Shown piece by piece: positions 7,951-17,197 of a stretch of DNA of 64,000 nt. Positions within the stretch are counted from its first letter, which is position 1; each line of letters begins with the position of its first letter. The stretch spans positions 2,232,001 through 2,296,000 of the forward strand of contig NC_007778.1 in the NCBI RefSeq assembly GCF_000013365.1, read 5' to 3'. Position numbers and translations under genes: made by a program. The notes beneath the pieces are model-generated. The model did no database searches. It worked only from the letters and a program-made list of their open reading frames with translations, and was not told where the DNA came from. This stretch comes from Rhodopseudomonas palustris HaA2 (GTDB taxonomy: Bacteria; Pseudomonadota; Alphaproteobacteria; Rhizobiales; Xanthobacteraceae).

Positions 7951-8904
7951 CTAGCACGCGGCTGCGGCCGGGACCAGCCCGGCCGGCGCGGGATCGGGCT
8001 GCATCGCCTTCACCATGGTGTCGCGCAGCCATTTGTGGCCGGGGTCGTCGGTGTTCTTCTCGTGCCAGATCATGTGATAGTCCTGCGGCGAGATCGGGAT
8101 CGGCGACTCGAAGATCTGCAGACCGAATTTCGGCGCCATCAGTTCGGCGAACCGGCGCGGCATCACGGTGACCAGGTCGGTGCTGCCGACGACGCCCGGC
8201 ATCGACCACACCTTGTTGACCATGTAGGCGATCCGCCGGTTGCCGCCGCGGGTGGTGATGTCGCGATCGATGTTGGTGTGGCCGCGCAGTTCCGGGATCA
8301 GCGCGACCTGAGCCAGTGACAGGAAGGTCTCGGCGTCCAGCGTGGCGCCGATCTTCGGGTGGCCGCGGCGCGCCACGATGACGTGGTCGCACGGGCAGAT
8401 GGTCTTGAACACCAGTCCCGGCGCGCTGACCGGAAAGGTGTAGCAGGCCAGATCCAGCGTGCCGGCGATGATAGCGTCGGCGACATTGGTGTTCCATGGC
8501 GGCCGGGATTCGATCGTCACCTGCGGCGCGTGCGCGCTGATCTCGCGCAGCATCGTCGGCATCAGCATGGCTTCCAGGGGATCGACGATGACGATCCGGA
8601 AGGTGCGCTTGTAGGAGCCGAGGTCGAGGCTGCGGTCGCCGTCGAATTGCTGGCGGATCAGCCGCAGCGCTTCGCGCACGGGTTCGATCATCTGCTGCGA
8701 GCGCAGCGTCGGCTTGACGCCGCGGCCGGCGCGCACGAACAGCGGATCGTCGAAATGCTCGCGCAACCGCGTCAGCGCGTTCGAGACCGCCGGCTGGCTC
8801 AGCGCCAGCTGCCGCGCGGCGTGGCTGATATTGCCGGTGGCATACACCGCGTCGAACACGATCAGCAGATTGAGATCGACATTACGCAGATTGATCGTCG
8901 CCAT
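7951..8904 (-). CDS. LysR-family transcriptional regulator
   Basis: 317 residues. The N-terminal helix-turn-helix reads VDLNLLIVFDAVYATGNISH, then LALSQPAVSNALTRLREHFD and DPLFVRAGRGVKPT, the usual LysR DNA-binding pattern. The effector domain spans about residues 95-300 and resembles the NodD/NahR-like branch (DHVIVARRGHPKIG). Start chosen at MATINLRNVDLN after a GGGGAC-rich site; an upstream start would add 16 residues. It is divergent from the autotransporter, separated by 341 bases that contain a dyad near its own start. Target and inducer unknown. Confidence 0.88.
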   Translation of the reverse strand: MATINLRNVDLNLLIVFDAVYATGNISHAARQLALSQPAVSNALTRLREHFDDPLFVRAGRGVKPTLRSQQMIEPVREALRLIRQQFDGDRSLDLGSYKRTFRIVIVDPLEAMLMPTMLREISAHAPQVTIESRPPWNTNVADAIIAGTLDLACYTFPVSAPGLVFKTICPCDHVIVARRGHPKIGATLDAETFLSLAQVALIPELRGHTNIDRDITTRGGNRRIAYMVNKVWSMPGVVGSTDLVTVMPRRFAELMAPKFGLQIFESPIPISPQDYHMIWHEKNTDDPGHKWLRDTMVKAMQPDPAPAGLVPAAAAC

Positions 8905-9245
8905 CGGCCCCGCCGTCCCCCTGTCGCCTTGATCTTGCAAGGCAAGCTTCAATCATTCGCGCGGCTGATAGATAGATCAGCGGCGGCCCGCCCACCATGA
9001 CGAATTGTCGCAGCCGGCCCCGATCATCAGCATGGGAGCGCGGCCCAAACCATTCACCGGCGCTATGGTCGGCATTCAAAGACACAATTTTTCATCCCGT
9101 TGCCGCGCTCCTAGTGTTCCCCCGGGGGCGCGGCGAACGCGCATGCGGCGGTGTCGCAAGCGGCCGAGCTACACGCATCGATGAAGACAAGACCCGGCCG
9201 GCGCGCCCGCGCGTCGGAACGGCAGCGCTTCGGGGAGACGCGACG
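8905..9245. other. Divergent intergenic region, lysR / autotransporter
   Basis: No gene is supported. The frame of the autotransporter is open upstream for 83 codons, but these lack a signal-peptide character and the better start lies at 9246. The region holds the dyad at 8964-8981. Promoters for both genes must lie here; I could not place them convincingly. Confidence 0.5.
8964..8981. promoter_or_regulatory. Interrupted dyad, candidate LysR binding site
   Basis: GCTGAT, six bases (AGATAG), ATCAGC, 60 bases upstream of the lysR start. The size and interrupted form suit a LysR-type autoregulatory site. This is inference from position and symmetry alone. Confidence 0.35.
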
Positions 9246-12200
9246 ATGGACGTGCCGACGGTGATGGGTGGCAGGATTGCGAACGGCAGGGTGCGGATCG
9301 CGTCCGTCGCCGCTGCACGGATCAAGCAATTGCTGCTGTCGACCGCGCTGGTCGGCATCGTGGTCTATCCGCAGGCGCTGCAGGCGCAATCCTGGAACGG
9401 CGCCGTCGACAGTGACTTCTCCAACGGCGCCAATTGGAGCACCGGCGTCGCACCGACCTCGACCGACGTCTCGACGATCGCATCCACGCCGACCACCCCG
9501 GTGGTGGCCGCGACCACGGCGAATGCCGGGCAGATCACGATGACCGGCGCCACCCTCGGCATCAATGCCGGCGCGACGCTGGTCTTGAACACCCTGACTG
9601 TCGGGAGCGGGTCCACCGTGACCGGGGCGGGCGCCATCGCGACGAATTCGTTGTTTCTCGACTCCGGCTCGGTCGCGCCCGATGTCGCGCTCGGGATCCT
9701 GGCGACCATGGGGGGCGGCACCATCAGCGGCGCGATCAGCGGCGCCGGCCAGATGTTCGTCTCTGGCGGCTTCAACTACCTCACCGGCGCCAACACCTAC
9801 AGCGGCGGCACCGAGATCAACACCAACGCGTTCCTGACGGTCGGCGACAGTGGCACCCTCGGCTCGATCACCGGCAACGTCCTGAACAACGGCACGCTGA
9901 CCTTCACCCGCTCCGACACGACGAGCTATGGCGGCGTGATTTCCGGCGCCGGCGTTGTCATCAAGAACGGCATCGGCACGCTGGTCCTGTCCGGCGCCAA
10001 CACCTACAGCGGCGCGACGACCATCCTCAATGGCACGCTGCAGACCGCCGTCGATTACGTGCTCAGCAGCGCCTCGGCGCTGACGATTGCCGCCGGTGCG
10101 ACGCTCGATCTCACCAATACACAACAGACCGTGGCGTCGCTGGCGGGCGCCGGCAATGTGAATCTTGGAGCTGGCCACACCTTCAGTTTCGGTGGCGACA
10201 ATGCGTCCACCAGCTTCACCGGAAATTTCATTGGCACGCTAAGCGCCATCAAGGAAGGCACCGGCACCTTCAGCTTCAGCGGTACCGGCCCGAGCGCTGG
10301 CGCCATCCAGATCAATGCGGGTACGCTGGCATTGACCGGCGCGGCCGACTTCAGCGGTGCAGGCGTCACCTTGCAGGCCAATACGACGCTGGACATTTCC
10401 GGGGCCAACGCCGGCATCTCGATCAAGAGCTTGCAGGGCCAGAACGGCACGGCGGTCCATCTCGGCAGCCGCACGCTGACGGTCCAGCGCACCGACTTTG
10501 TTTTCGGCTCCAACTTCAGCGGTGTCGTCGACGGCAGCGGTGGCCTGACCGTCGGGCAAAATTCGTCGCTCAGGTTGTTCGCCGCCAACACCTATAGCGG
10601 CCCGACCACGCTCAACTCGGCGTCGGCTACGCTGGACCTCCGACATGTCGGCGCCATCGCCACCTCCAGCGAGGTCAATCTTGCCGCCAGCGGCGCTACG
10701 CTGGATATCTCCAACGCCGGTGGAGACGCCACGATCCAGGCGTTGCGCGGCGTCGCTGGCAGCATTGTCACCCTGCGCAACAGCAATCTGGTGATCACCA
10801 ACGCGGCGTCGGAATTCGCCGGAATCATCAAGCCAGCGTTTGGAACGCCCACCGGCGGCGTCATCCTCAATGGCGGCCACCAGACCCTGTCCGGGATCAA
10901 CACCTATCTGGGCGCCACCACGGTCAATGCCGGGACGCTCTCGGTCAACGGCTCGATCGCAACCTCGTCGCTGACCACCGTGAATGCCGGCGGCACGCTC
11001 GGCGGCACCGGCACGGTGGGTACCACGCTGATCGACGGCGGCGCGCTGGCGCCGGGCAATTCGATCGGCACGCTGAATGTGAACGGCAACCTCGTCTTCA
11101 CCGCGGCCTCGAGCTACATGGTCGAGGTGTCGCCGACCGCCGCCGACCGCACCGACGTCACCGGCACCGCGACGCTCGGCGGCGCGACGGTCAACGCGAT
11201 CTTCGCCAGCGGCAGCTATGTCGAGAAGCAGTACACCATCCTCAATGCCGCCGGCGGCATCGTCGGCACCTTCGGTTCGGTGGTGAACAGCAATCTGCCG
11301 TCGGGCTTCAAGTCGAGTCTGGGCTACGATGCTAACAACGCCTATCTCAACCTGGTGCTGGACTTTACGCCGACACCGACTCCAACACCCACGCCGTCGC
11401 CGCTGCCGATCAACAGCGGCCTCAACGGCAACCAGACCGCGGTCGCCAACGCGCTGAGCGGGTACTTCGCGCGGACCGGCAGCATTCCGATCGTGTTCGG
11501 CGCGCTCGGGCCGGCCGGGCTGAGTGCTGCGGCGGGCGAGACGCCGACCGGCGTTCAGCAGACCACGTTCAACGCCATGAACATGTTCATGGGCGTGCTG
11601 ACCGATCCGTTCAGCAATGGCCGCGGGCGCGGGGCTCAGACGCCGGTCGCGATGTCCTACGCGGGCGGCGGCTCCGTGCGCGATGCCCACGCGATGATCA
11701 CCAAAGCGGTGGTGAAGCCGCCGTTCGAGTCGCGTTGGGTCAGTTGGGCGGCGGGCTTCGGCGGTTCGCAGACCACCGACGGCAACGCGACGCAGGGCAG
11801 CGCCACGTCGACCAGCCGGCTCTACGGCATCGCGGCCGGCGCGGACTACTGGCTGTCGCCGCAGACCGTCGCCGGCTTCGCGATGGCCGGCGGAGCGACC
11901 AGTTTCGGTCTGTCCGGCGGTCTGGGATCGGGACGCTCCGATCTGGTGCAGGTCGGCGGCTTCGTCCGCCATAGCGTCGGCGCCGGCTATCTCACTGCCG
12001 CGGCCGCTTATGGCTGGCAGGAGATCACCACCGAGCGGACCGTCGGCATCGGCGGGGTCAATCAGTATCGCGCGACCTTCAATGCCAATGCCTATTCGGC
12101 CCGTGTCGAAGCCGGTCACCGCTGGATCGCCCCGGCGCTCGGCGGCGTCGGGCTCACGCCCTATGCGGCGGCGCAGATCACTGCGTTCGATCTACCGGCT

Positions 12201-12581
12201 TATGCCGAGCAGACGGTGAGCGGCACCGGCGTGTTTGCGCTCGACTACGCGTCGAAGACCGCGACGGCGACGCGCAGTGAACTCGGCCTGCGCGGCGATC
12301 GGTCGTTCGCGCTCGATGGCGCGCTGCTGACGCTGCGCGGCCGGGCGGCCTGGGCGCACGACTTCGACACCGAGCGCTCGATCGCGGCGACGTTCCAGGC
12401 GCTGCCCGGGGCGAGTTTCGTCGTGAACGGCGCGCGGCCGGCGCGGGATGCGGCGCTGACCACGGTATCGGCCGAGGTGAACTGGCTGAACGGATTCTCG
12501 GTCGCGGCCAGCTTCGAGGGCGAATTCTCCGACGTCACCCGCAGCTACGCCGGCAAGGGCGTGGTGCGCTACGCCTGGTGA
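9246..12581 (+). CDS. Autotransporter with passenger-associated repeats
   Basis: 1111 residues. A long N-terminal signal region (about 48 residues, ending in ALQAQS) leads to a Gly/Ala/Thr/Asn-rich beta-helix passenger. Passenger repeats of the PATR type are seen near residues 180, 246, 445 and 548 (GANTYSGGTEI, SGANTYSGATTI, NTYSGPTTLN, INTYLGATTVNAGTL). A hinge TPTPTPTPTPSPLP lies near residue 708, and the outer-membrane beta-barrel domain starts near residue 825 (RWVSWAAGFGGSQ) and ends in YAW, a terminal aromatic residue as expected. It is a type V secretion protein, surface displayed; adhesin or enzyme role unknown. Start chosen after GGGGAG. Confidence 0.9.
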   Translation: MDVPTVMGGRIANGRVRIASVAAARIKQLLLSTALVGIVVYPQALQAQSWNGAVDSDFSNGANWSTGVAPTSTDVSTIASTPTTPVVAATTANAGQITMTGATLGINAGATLVLNTLTVGSGSTVTGAGAIATNSLFLDSGSVAPDVALGILATMGGGTISGAISGAGQMFVSGGFNYLTGANTYSGGTEINTNAFLTVGDSGTLGSITGNVLNNGTLTFTRSDTTSYGGVISGAGVVIKNGIGTLVLSGANTYSGATTILNGTLQTAVDYVLSSASALTIAAGATLDLTNTQQTVASLAGAGNVNLGAGHTFSFGGDNASTSFTGNFIGTLSAIKEGTGTFSFSGTGPSAGAIQINAGTLALTGAADFSGAGVTLQANTTLDISGANAGISIKSLQGQNGTAVHLGSRTLTVQRTDFVFGSNFSGVVDGSGGLTVGQNSSLRLFAANTYSGPTTLNSASATLDLRHVGAIATSSEVNLAASGATLDISNAGGDATIQALRGVAGSIVTLRNSNLVITNAASEFAGIIKPAFGTPTGGVILNGGHQTLSGINTYLGATTVNAGTLSVNGSIATSSLTTVNAGGTLGGTGTVGTTLIDGGALAPGNSIGTLNVNGNLVFTAASSYMVEVSPTAADRTDVTGTATLGGATVNAIFASGSYVEKQYTILNAAGGIVGTFGSVVNSNLPSGFKSSLGYDANNAYLNLVLDFTPTPTPTPTPSPLPINSGLNGNQTAVANALSGYFARTGSIPIVFGALGPAGLSAAAGETPTGVQQTTFNAMNMFMGVLTDPFSNGRGRGAQTPVAMSYAGGGSVRDAHAMITKAVVKPPFESRWVSWAAGFGGSQTTDGNATQGSATSTSRLYGIAAGADYWLSPQTVAGFAMAGGATSFGLSGGLGSGRSDLVQVGGFVRHSVGAGYLTAAAAYGWQEITTERTVGIGGVNQYRATFNANAYSARVEAGHRWIAPALGGVGLTPYAAAQITAFDLPAYAEQTVSGTGVFALDYASKTATATRSELGLRGDRSFALDGALLTLRGRAAWAHDFDTERSIAATFQALPGASFVVNGARPARDAALTTVSAEVNWLNGFSVAASFEGEFSDVTRSYAGKGVVRYAW

Positions 12582-12636
12582 TCTTCAAAGCGCCGATCGC
12601 TGCGCCGCCCGGCGGCGGCGCCGATCCCGCACCTCG

Positions 12637-12873
12637 TCAATGCATGGTCTTGCTGCTCTTGAGGAACGGACGGCGGGCGGATTCGTGCTTCTCGTAGAGT
12701 TCGAGCCAGCGCCGGTCCTCGGGCCGGTACCATTCCTCATTGCCGCCCGGTGGCGGTCCGCTCTTGGCGATGATCTCGTCCAGCCGGAAGAACTCGGCGG
12801 TTTCTTCCGACGAGAGACCGATCAGCACCCGGTTTCCCGAGGAATCCAGTTCGTAGTCGTCGTCCTTGATCAT
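12637..12873 (-). CDS. Conserved-looking small hypothetical protein
   Basis: 78 residues, acidic and soluble, beginning MIKDDDYELDSSGNRVLIGL and continuing LSSEETAEFFRLDEIIAKSG. No signal peptide, membrane helix or recognisable motif. Codon usage looks coding and it lies alone between the autotransporter and the chemotaxis receptor. I do not recognise the family. Confidence 0.6.
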   Translation of the reverse strand: MIKDDDYELDSSGNRVLIGLSSEETAEFFRLDEIIAKSGPPPGGNEEWYRPEDRRWLELYEKHESARRPFLKSSKTMH

Positions 12874-12987
12874 GCCGCCAATTGACCATCGGCGCCGGCG
12901 CGGTCAACGCAATTGCGCGCTTAACCTAACTGATCAACCTTACCCGGCGTCCCTGTGTCGGGTTTGATGAATAGCTGTACGGAATAC

Positions 12988-12999
12988 TTAACTCGTTAA
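12988..12999. promoter_or_regulatory. Short AT-rich palindrome upstream of the chemoreceptor gene
   Basis: TTAAC, TC, GTTAA: a 5-base perfect dyad about 85 bases before the chemoreceptor start, in the only AT-rich stretch nearby. It could be a regulator site. It is not a full CtrA motif (TTAA-N7-TTAA). Confidence 0.3.
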
Positions 13000-13082
13000 T
13001 ACAATGTTTTACCTCTCGAATTACAGAATGCTGGCGTATCGGCCGGCGCGGCGGCGTTCGGTGCCGGGTAGGGGGACTTTCA

Positions 13083-15038
13083 ATGATGAGATCGATTTCG
13101 GCGCGGATGATCGTCGCCATTACGCTGGTGGCGATCGGATCGTGCGCCATGCTGGCAGGCTTCAGCTTCTGGCGGCAGCAAGCGACCATCGACGTCGCGC
13201 TGGAGCGCGAACTTCGCTCGGACTACGCCAATCTGTCCGGCGCGATCGAGGCCGAAACCCGCACCACGCTGGCCCTCAGCGAAACCCTCGCAGCGATGCA
13301 ATCGATCAAGGACTCGATTCGCTCCGGCGATCGCGACGCCACGATCGCGCTGATGAAAGAGGCTCACGGCAAGCTCGCCCCGCGCGGCCTCAACCTGATC
13401 ACCATCCAGGTTCCGCCGTCCACGACATTCGCCCGCGTCCACAAGCCGGATGCGTTCGGTGACAACGTCGCCAACCGTCGCAAGATGGTGGTGGATGCGC
13501 TGGCCAATTCGCGCTCCGAAGGCGGCATCGAGCCCGGCCGCGACAACCTCACCGTTTTCGGCACGGCGCCGATCGTCGACAGCAAGGGCCTGGTCGGCAC
13601 GATGGATATCGGCGCGCCGTTCGGCAAGAATTTCGTGGAGCGGATGAAGTCGCGGTTCGGGGTGGACGTCGCGATCCTGCAGCCGGCGGGCGACAAGACC
13701 AATGTCGTTGCCTCGTCGATCTCCGGGCTGACACCCGACGCCGATGCGGTGCGCCGTGCGATGACCGGCGAATTGGTGATCCGCAAGGGTGAGGACGGCG
13801 GCAAGGCAACCGGCGTGAGCTTCGGGCAGATCAAGAATTTCTCCGGCAATCCGGTGGCGGTGCTGCAGATCGTGCGCGACGCCAGCGCCTATGAGGCGTT
13901 GACGGCGAGCGCGATGCAGTGGCTCGGGCTGGCGACGCTCGGCGCGGCGCTGGCCGCGATGGCGATCGCGTTCTGGCTCGGCCGCGGCATGGCCAAGCCG
14001 ATCCAGGCGCTGGAAGGCGCGATGCGCGAGATCAGCCAGGGCAATCATGCGATCGAAGTGCCCGGCTGCGGTCGGCGCGACGAGGTCGGCTCGATGGCCC
14101 GCACCGTCGAAGTCTTCAAGGAAAGCCTGATCGAGACCGAACGGCTGCGCGCGTCGCAGGACCAGCAGCGTATCGCCAACGAGAGCGAGCGGCGGCAGGC
14201 GATGCTGGAACTCGCGGCGCGGTTCGAGTCGAATGTCGGCAGCGTGGTCGAACTGGTGAGTTCGGCGGCCACCGAACTGCGGGGCACCGCGGATTCGATG
14301 GCGGGGACGGCCAAGGAATCCGAACAGCGCATCGTGGCGGCCACTGCCGCCTCGTCGCAGGCGACCTCGAATGCGCAAGCGGTCGCGGCGGCGGTCGAGG
14401 AACTCGACGCCTCGATCAACGAAATCGGCAAGCACGTCGATCAGTCGGCGCAGGTCGCCAGCGAGGCGGCCAGCCAGGCCGGGCGCACCAATGAAGAAGT
14501 GAAGGGGCTGGCGGAAGCGGCGCAGAAGATCGGCGAAGTGGTGACGCTGATCAGCGACATCGCCGCGCAGACCAACCTGCTGGCGCTCAACGCCACCATC
14601 GAGGCGGCGCGCGCCGGCGACGCCGGCCGCGGCTTCGCGGTGGTCGCGGCCGAGGTCAAGGCGCTCGCCGAACAGACCTCCAAGGCGACCGACGAGATCT
14701 CCTCCCAGGTCGGATCGATCCAGACCGCCACGCAGAGTTCGGTGACGGCGATCGAGGGCATCACCACGATCATCGGCCGCGTCAACGAGATCGCCACGGC
14801 GATCGCCAGCGCGGTGCGGGAACAAAGCTCGGCGACACGCGAGATCGCCCACAATGTCGCCGAGGCTGCGCGCTCGACCACCGAAGTCTCGAACAATATC
14901 GGTGGCGTGCACGATGCGGCGCGCGAAACCGGCATGGCCGCCGGTCATGTGGTCGATTCCGCGACGGAACTGTCGCGGACCGGCGAGACCCTCAAGTCTC
15001 AGGTCGATACCTTCCTGCGCGAAGTCCGCGCCGCCTGA
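13083..15038 (+). CDS. Methyl-accepting chemotaxis protein with periplasmic Cache-like sensor
   Basis: 651 residues. A transmembrane helix at about residues 8-28 and a second at about 278-300 enclose a periplasmic sensor of ~250 residues of the double-Cache (dCache_3-like) kind (FARVHKPDAFGDN, VFGTAPIVDSKGLVGTMDIG). A HAMP domain follows (about 300-352), then the signalling domain with the invariant hairpin IAAQTNLLALNATIEAARAG. It relays ligand binding to CheA/CheW. The start follows GGTAGGGGGAC; the second ATG one codon on is equally possible. It has no che genes beside it. The C-terminus lacks a CheR-docking pentapeptide. Confidence 0.93.
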   Translation: MMRSISARMIVAITLVAIGSCAMLAGFSFWRQQATIDVALERELRSDYANLSGAIEAETRTTLALSETLAAMQSIKDSIRSGDRDATIALMKEAHGKLAPRGLNLITIQVPPSTTFARVHKPDAFGDNVANRRKMVVDALANSRSEGGIEPGRDNLTVFGTAPIVDSKGLVGTMDIGAPFGKNFVERMKSRFGVDVAILQPAGDKTNVVASSISGLTPDADAVRRAMTGELVIRKGEDGGKATGVSFGQIKNFSGNPVAVLQIVRDASAYEALTASAMQWLGLATLGAALAAMAIAFWLGRGMAKPIQALEGAMREISQGNHAIEVPGCGRRDEVGSMARTVEVFKESLIETERLRASQDQQRIANESERRQAMLELAARFESNVGSVVELVSSAATELRGTADSMAGTAKESEQRIVAATAASSQATSNAQAVAAAVEELDASINEIGKHVDQSAQVASEAASQAGRTNEEVKGLAEAAQKIGEVVTLISDIAAQTNLLALNATIEAARAGDAGRGFAVVAAEVKALAEQTSKATDEISSQVGSIQTATQSSVTAIEGITTIIGRVNEIATAIASAVREQSSATREIAHNVAEAARSTTEVSNNIGGVHDAARETGMAAGHVVDSATELSRTGETLKSQVDTFLREVRAA

Positions 15039-15071
15039 TCGGCTGATCGCAGATCGTTGACGAGCGGCAAT

Positions 15072-15091
15072 GCGGGGGCTTCGGCCCCCGC
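15072..15091 (+). terminator. Terminator of the chemoreceptor gene
   Basis: Perfect 8-base stem GCGGGGGC / GCCCCCGC closed by a TTCG tetraloop and followed by TTT, 33 bases after the stop codon. Good intrinsic-terminator form with a short U-tract. Confidence 0.7.
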
Positions 15092-15163
15092 TTTCGCATG
15101 GTTAGGCGAAGCTGAATCGATACCGTTCAATTCTCTTTAATCAGATTGGGCGACTGTGCGCGG

Positions 15164-16372
15164 ATGACGCGCGGAGTTCGTTTGTATCTCGTCGGCTCCT
15201 TCGTCCTCGTGTCGCTTGCCGGTTGCGGACGCGGTTTGTTTCAAACCGCCGAGCGTGAACCGTGGCGGACCGAGGCCGAGGTCGCTTGTCTGAAATCGGG
15301 CGCCGTCAAGGAAGGCCCCGAACTGGTCCGGGTCGATCCGATCTCGGGCCCCGGCGTCTGCGGCGCCGAGTTTCCCCTCAAAGTGGCTGCGCTCGGCGAG
15401 AGTGGCGCGATCGGCTTTGCCGACGATTTGCGTCCGCCAGCGGCGATCGGAGGTCGCGCCAGCCAGCCGCGCTGGCCGGGGGCGCAGCCGTCTTATGCGG
15501 CGCCGGCGCGCGGCTATCCGCAACAGCAAACCGGCTACGGCGCTTCGAATCCTCCCTACGGCAGCAACAATGCTCCGGTGTCGCTGACCGCGCCCGGCGT
15601 CGGCCCCGCGGGCCGGGACATCGATCTGCCGGACGAGGGCGCGCTGCCGCCTGCGGATCGTCCGCCGGCCGAGCACGTCACCGGCTATTCGCGCGATCCG
15701 AGCTACGCACCGGCGCCCGCCGGTCGTGCGCCGGACGACGCGCGGCGCCCATTGCCGCGGCTCGGTCCGGCGCAGCAGGGCAACATCACCGGCTCGGTCG
15801 GGCCGGTCGCGATCAAGCCGGTGGCGACGCTGGCGTGTCCGATCGTCTCCGCGCTGGACCGCTGGCTGGTGGAATCGGTGCAGCCGTCGGCGATGCGCTG
15901 GTTCGGTGTCCCCGTCGTCGAAATCAAGCAGATCTCGGCCTATTCGTGCCGCGGCATGAACGGCAATCCGAACGCGCACATCTCCGAACACGCCTTCGGC
16001 AACGCGCTCGACATCTCCGCCTTCGTGCTGGCCGACGGCCGGCGCGTGACGGTGAAGGGCGGCTGGAAGGGATTGCCGGAAGAGCAGGCGTTCCTGCACG
16101 ACGTGCAGAACTCGGCGTGCCAAATGTTCAACACCGTGCTGGCGCCGGGCTCGAACATCTATCACTACGATCACATCCACGTCGACCTGATGCGCCGCAA
16201 GAGCCAGCGCAGCATCTGCAAGCCCGCCGCGGTGCCGGGCGAAGTGATCGCGCAGCGGCTGCAGGGGCGCAATCCCTATGCGTCGGGCAATTGGAACGGC
16301 GTCACCGGCTCGATCGGCAAAGTCCCGGCGCGTGCGAAGGCGGTGGATCGCGACGAAGCCGAAGACGATTAG
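15164..16372 (+). CDS. Extensin-like lipoprotein (DUF/Extensin-like C family)
   Basis: 402 residues. Starts MTRGVRLYLVGSFVLVSLAG followed by Cys, a lipoprotein signal with lipobox LAGC. A Pro/Gly/Tyr-rich linker fills about residues 90-200. The C-terminal domain (about 210-360) carries the Extensin-like signature CRGMNGNPNAHISEHAFG and NALDISAF, then HYDHIHVDLM. The spaced His-Asp and His-x-His residues match zinc ligands of LAS-type (VanY/MepA-like) peptidases, so a cell-wall peptidase is plausible. Six extra residues are possible upstream. Its stop overlaps the stop of the convergent tetR by four bases. Confidence 0.85.
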   Translation: MTRGVRLYLVGSFVLVSLAGCGRGLFQTAEREPWRTEAEVACLKSGAVKEGPELVRVDPISGPGVCGAEFPLKVAALGESGAIGFADDLRPPAAIGGRASQPRWPGAQPSYAAPARGYPQQQTGYGASNPPYGSNNAPVSLTAPGVGPAGRDIDLPDEGALPPADRPPAEHVTGYSRDPSYAPAPAGRAPDDARRPLPRLGPAQQGNITGSVGPVAIKPVATLACPIVSALDRWLVESVQPSAMRWFGVPVVEIKQISAYSCRGMNGNPNAHISEHAFGNALDISAFVLADGRRVTVKGGWKGLPEEQAFLHDVQNSACQMFNTVLAPGSNIYHYDHIHVDLMRRKSQRSICKPAAVPGEVIAQRLQGRNPYASGNWNGVTGSIGKVPARAKAVDRDEAEDD

Positions 16373-17019
16373 TCAGCGGCGTCCGGCTTCGCCCGATAGG
16401 CGGCGAGGAACATGCGCGTCGCGCTGTCCACCACCTCGGCGATCCGCGCCGGCGAGGGCGTCTCGGTCATCTGGAAGATGAACGGCAGAAACAGGGTCGC
16501 CTGGCACAGTTTGGTGAATTGCGCGGCGGCGAGTTGGCAGTTGCCGATCTCCAACTCGCCGGACTGAACGTGGAGTTCGAGATAGCGCGCGAACCGCCCG
16601 AGCGAATTGGCGATCACCCGCTCGTAGTAGCGCTGTCCGATTTCCGGCATGCGTTCGGCGATCGCCATCACCGTCCGGATCGCCGACGCCCCGCGCGGAT
16701 TGCACAGCGCCTGGATATAGGCGGTGCCGAAGGCCTTGAGGGTGGCTTCGACCTCCCGCTCCGGGGTGAAGTCGAACGCCAGCATCCCCTGGGCGAGGCT
16801 TTCCTGCTCCATGATCTCGCAGAACAGCGAATTCTTGTCGGCGAAATAGACGTACAGCGTCCCCTTCGAGACGCCGGCGGCGCGGGCGATCTCGCCCATA
16901 CTGGCGCCGTCGAAGCCCTGTTCCAGAAACACCGCGCGCGCGCCCTTGACGATCTGACGGCGCTTGACGCTGTCGTCGTCGGCATGAGGCGCCTGGGCGG
17001 TGGTAGCCGGTGCAACCAT
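16369..17019 (-). CDS. TetR-family repressor of the adjacent efflux genes
   Basis: 216 residues. The helix-turn-helix is typical: IVKGARAVFLEQGFDGASMG then EIARAAGVSKGTLYVYFADK. The C-terminal ligand domain (about 80-210) resembles the AcrR/TetR_C type found with efflux pumps. Start chosen at MVAPATTAQAP; an upstream Met adds 13 residues. It is divergent from the EmrA/EmrB-type genes, and a perfect 9-base dyad lies in between, so autoregulation and efflux repression are the natural reading. Confidence 0.9.
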   Translation of the reverse strand: MVAPATTAQAPHADDDSVKRRQIVKGARAVFLEQGFDGASMGEIARAAGVSKGTLYVYFADKNSLFCEIMEQESLAQGMLAFDFTPEREVEATLKAFGTAYIQALCNPRGASAIRTVMAIAERMPEIGQRYYERVIANSLGRFARYLELHVQSGELEIGNCQLAAAQFTKLCQATLFLPFIFQMTETPSPARIAEVVDSATRMFLAAYRAKPDAAD

Positions 17020-17100
17020 TGGTTCAGCGTGTCCATAAATTCCGGCGGTCGCTATCACAAAGATGGGACCGCGCTGCTAAGCTTCGCATAGAAATCTATC

Positions 17101-17128
17101 TTGACCGAACCGTTCGGTCAATTTATTT
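17101..17128 (+). promoter_or_regulatory. TetR operator overlapping the efflux promoter
   Basis: TTGACCGAA, CCG, TTCGGTCAA (17101-17121): a perfect 9-base inverted repeat with 3-base spacer. TTGACC doubles as a -35 box, with TTATTT (17123-17128) as -10 at 16 bases. A repressor bound here would block the promoter of the efflux pair about 70 bases before its start codon. Confidence 0.75.
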
Positions 17129-17197
17129 GAGAATGGCTGTCAGGACGGGTGGTCCGGACAAGCGCTCATCCTTGTGAGCCAGTCAGGAGAAAGCCCG

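Noticed and set aside
10239-12119. 626-codon minus-strand open frame under the autotransporter
   Set aside because: Shadow of the autotransporter passenger and barrel; the plus-strand product has signal, repeats, hinge and barrel.
12988-12999. CtrA binding site
   Set aside because: TTAAC-TC-GTTAA has the wrong spacing for the TTAA-N7-TTAA motif.
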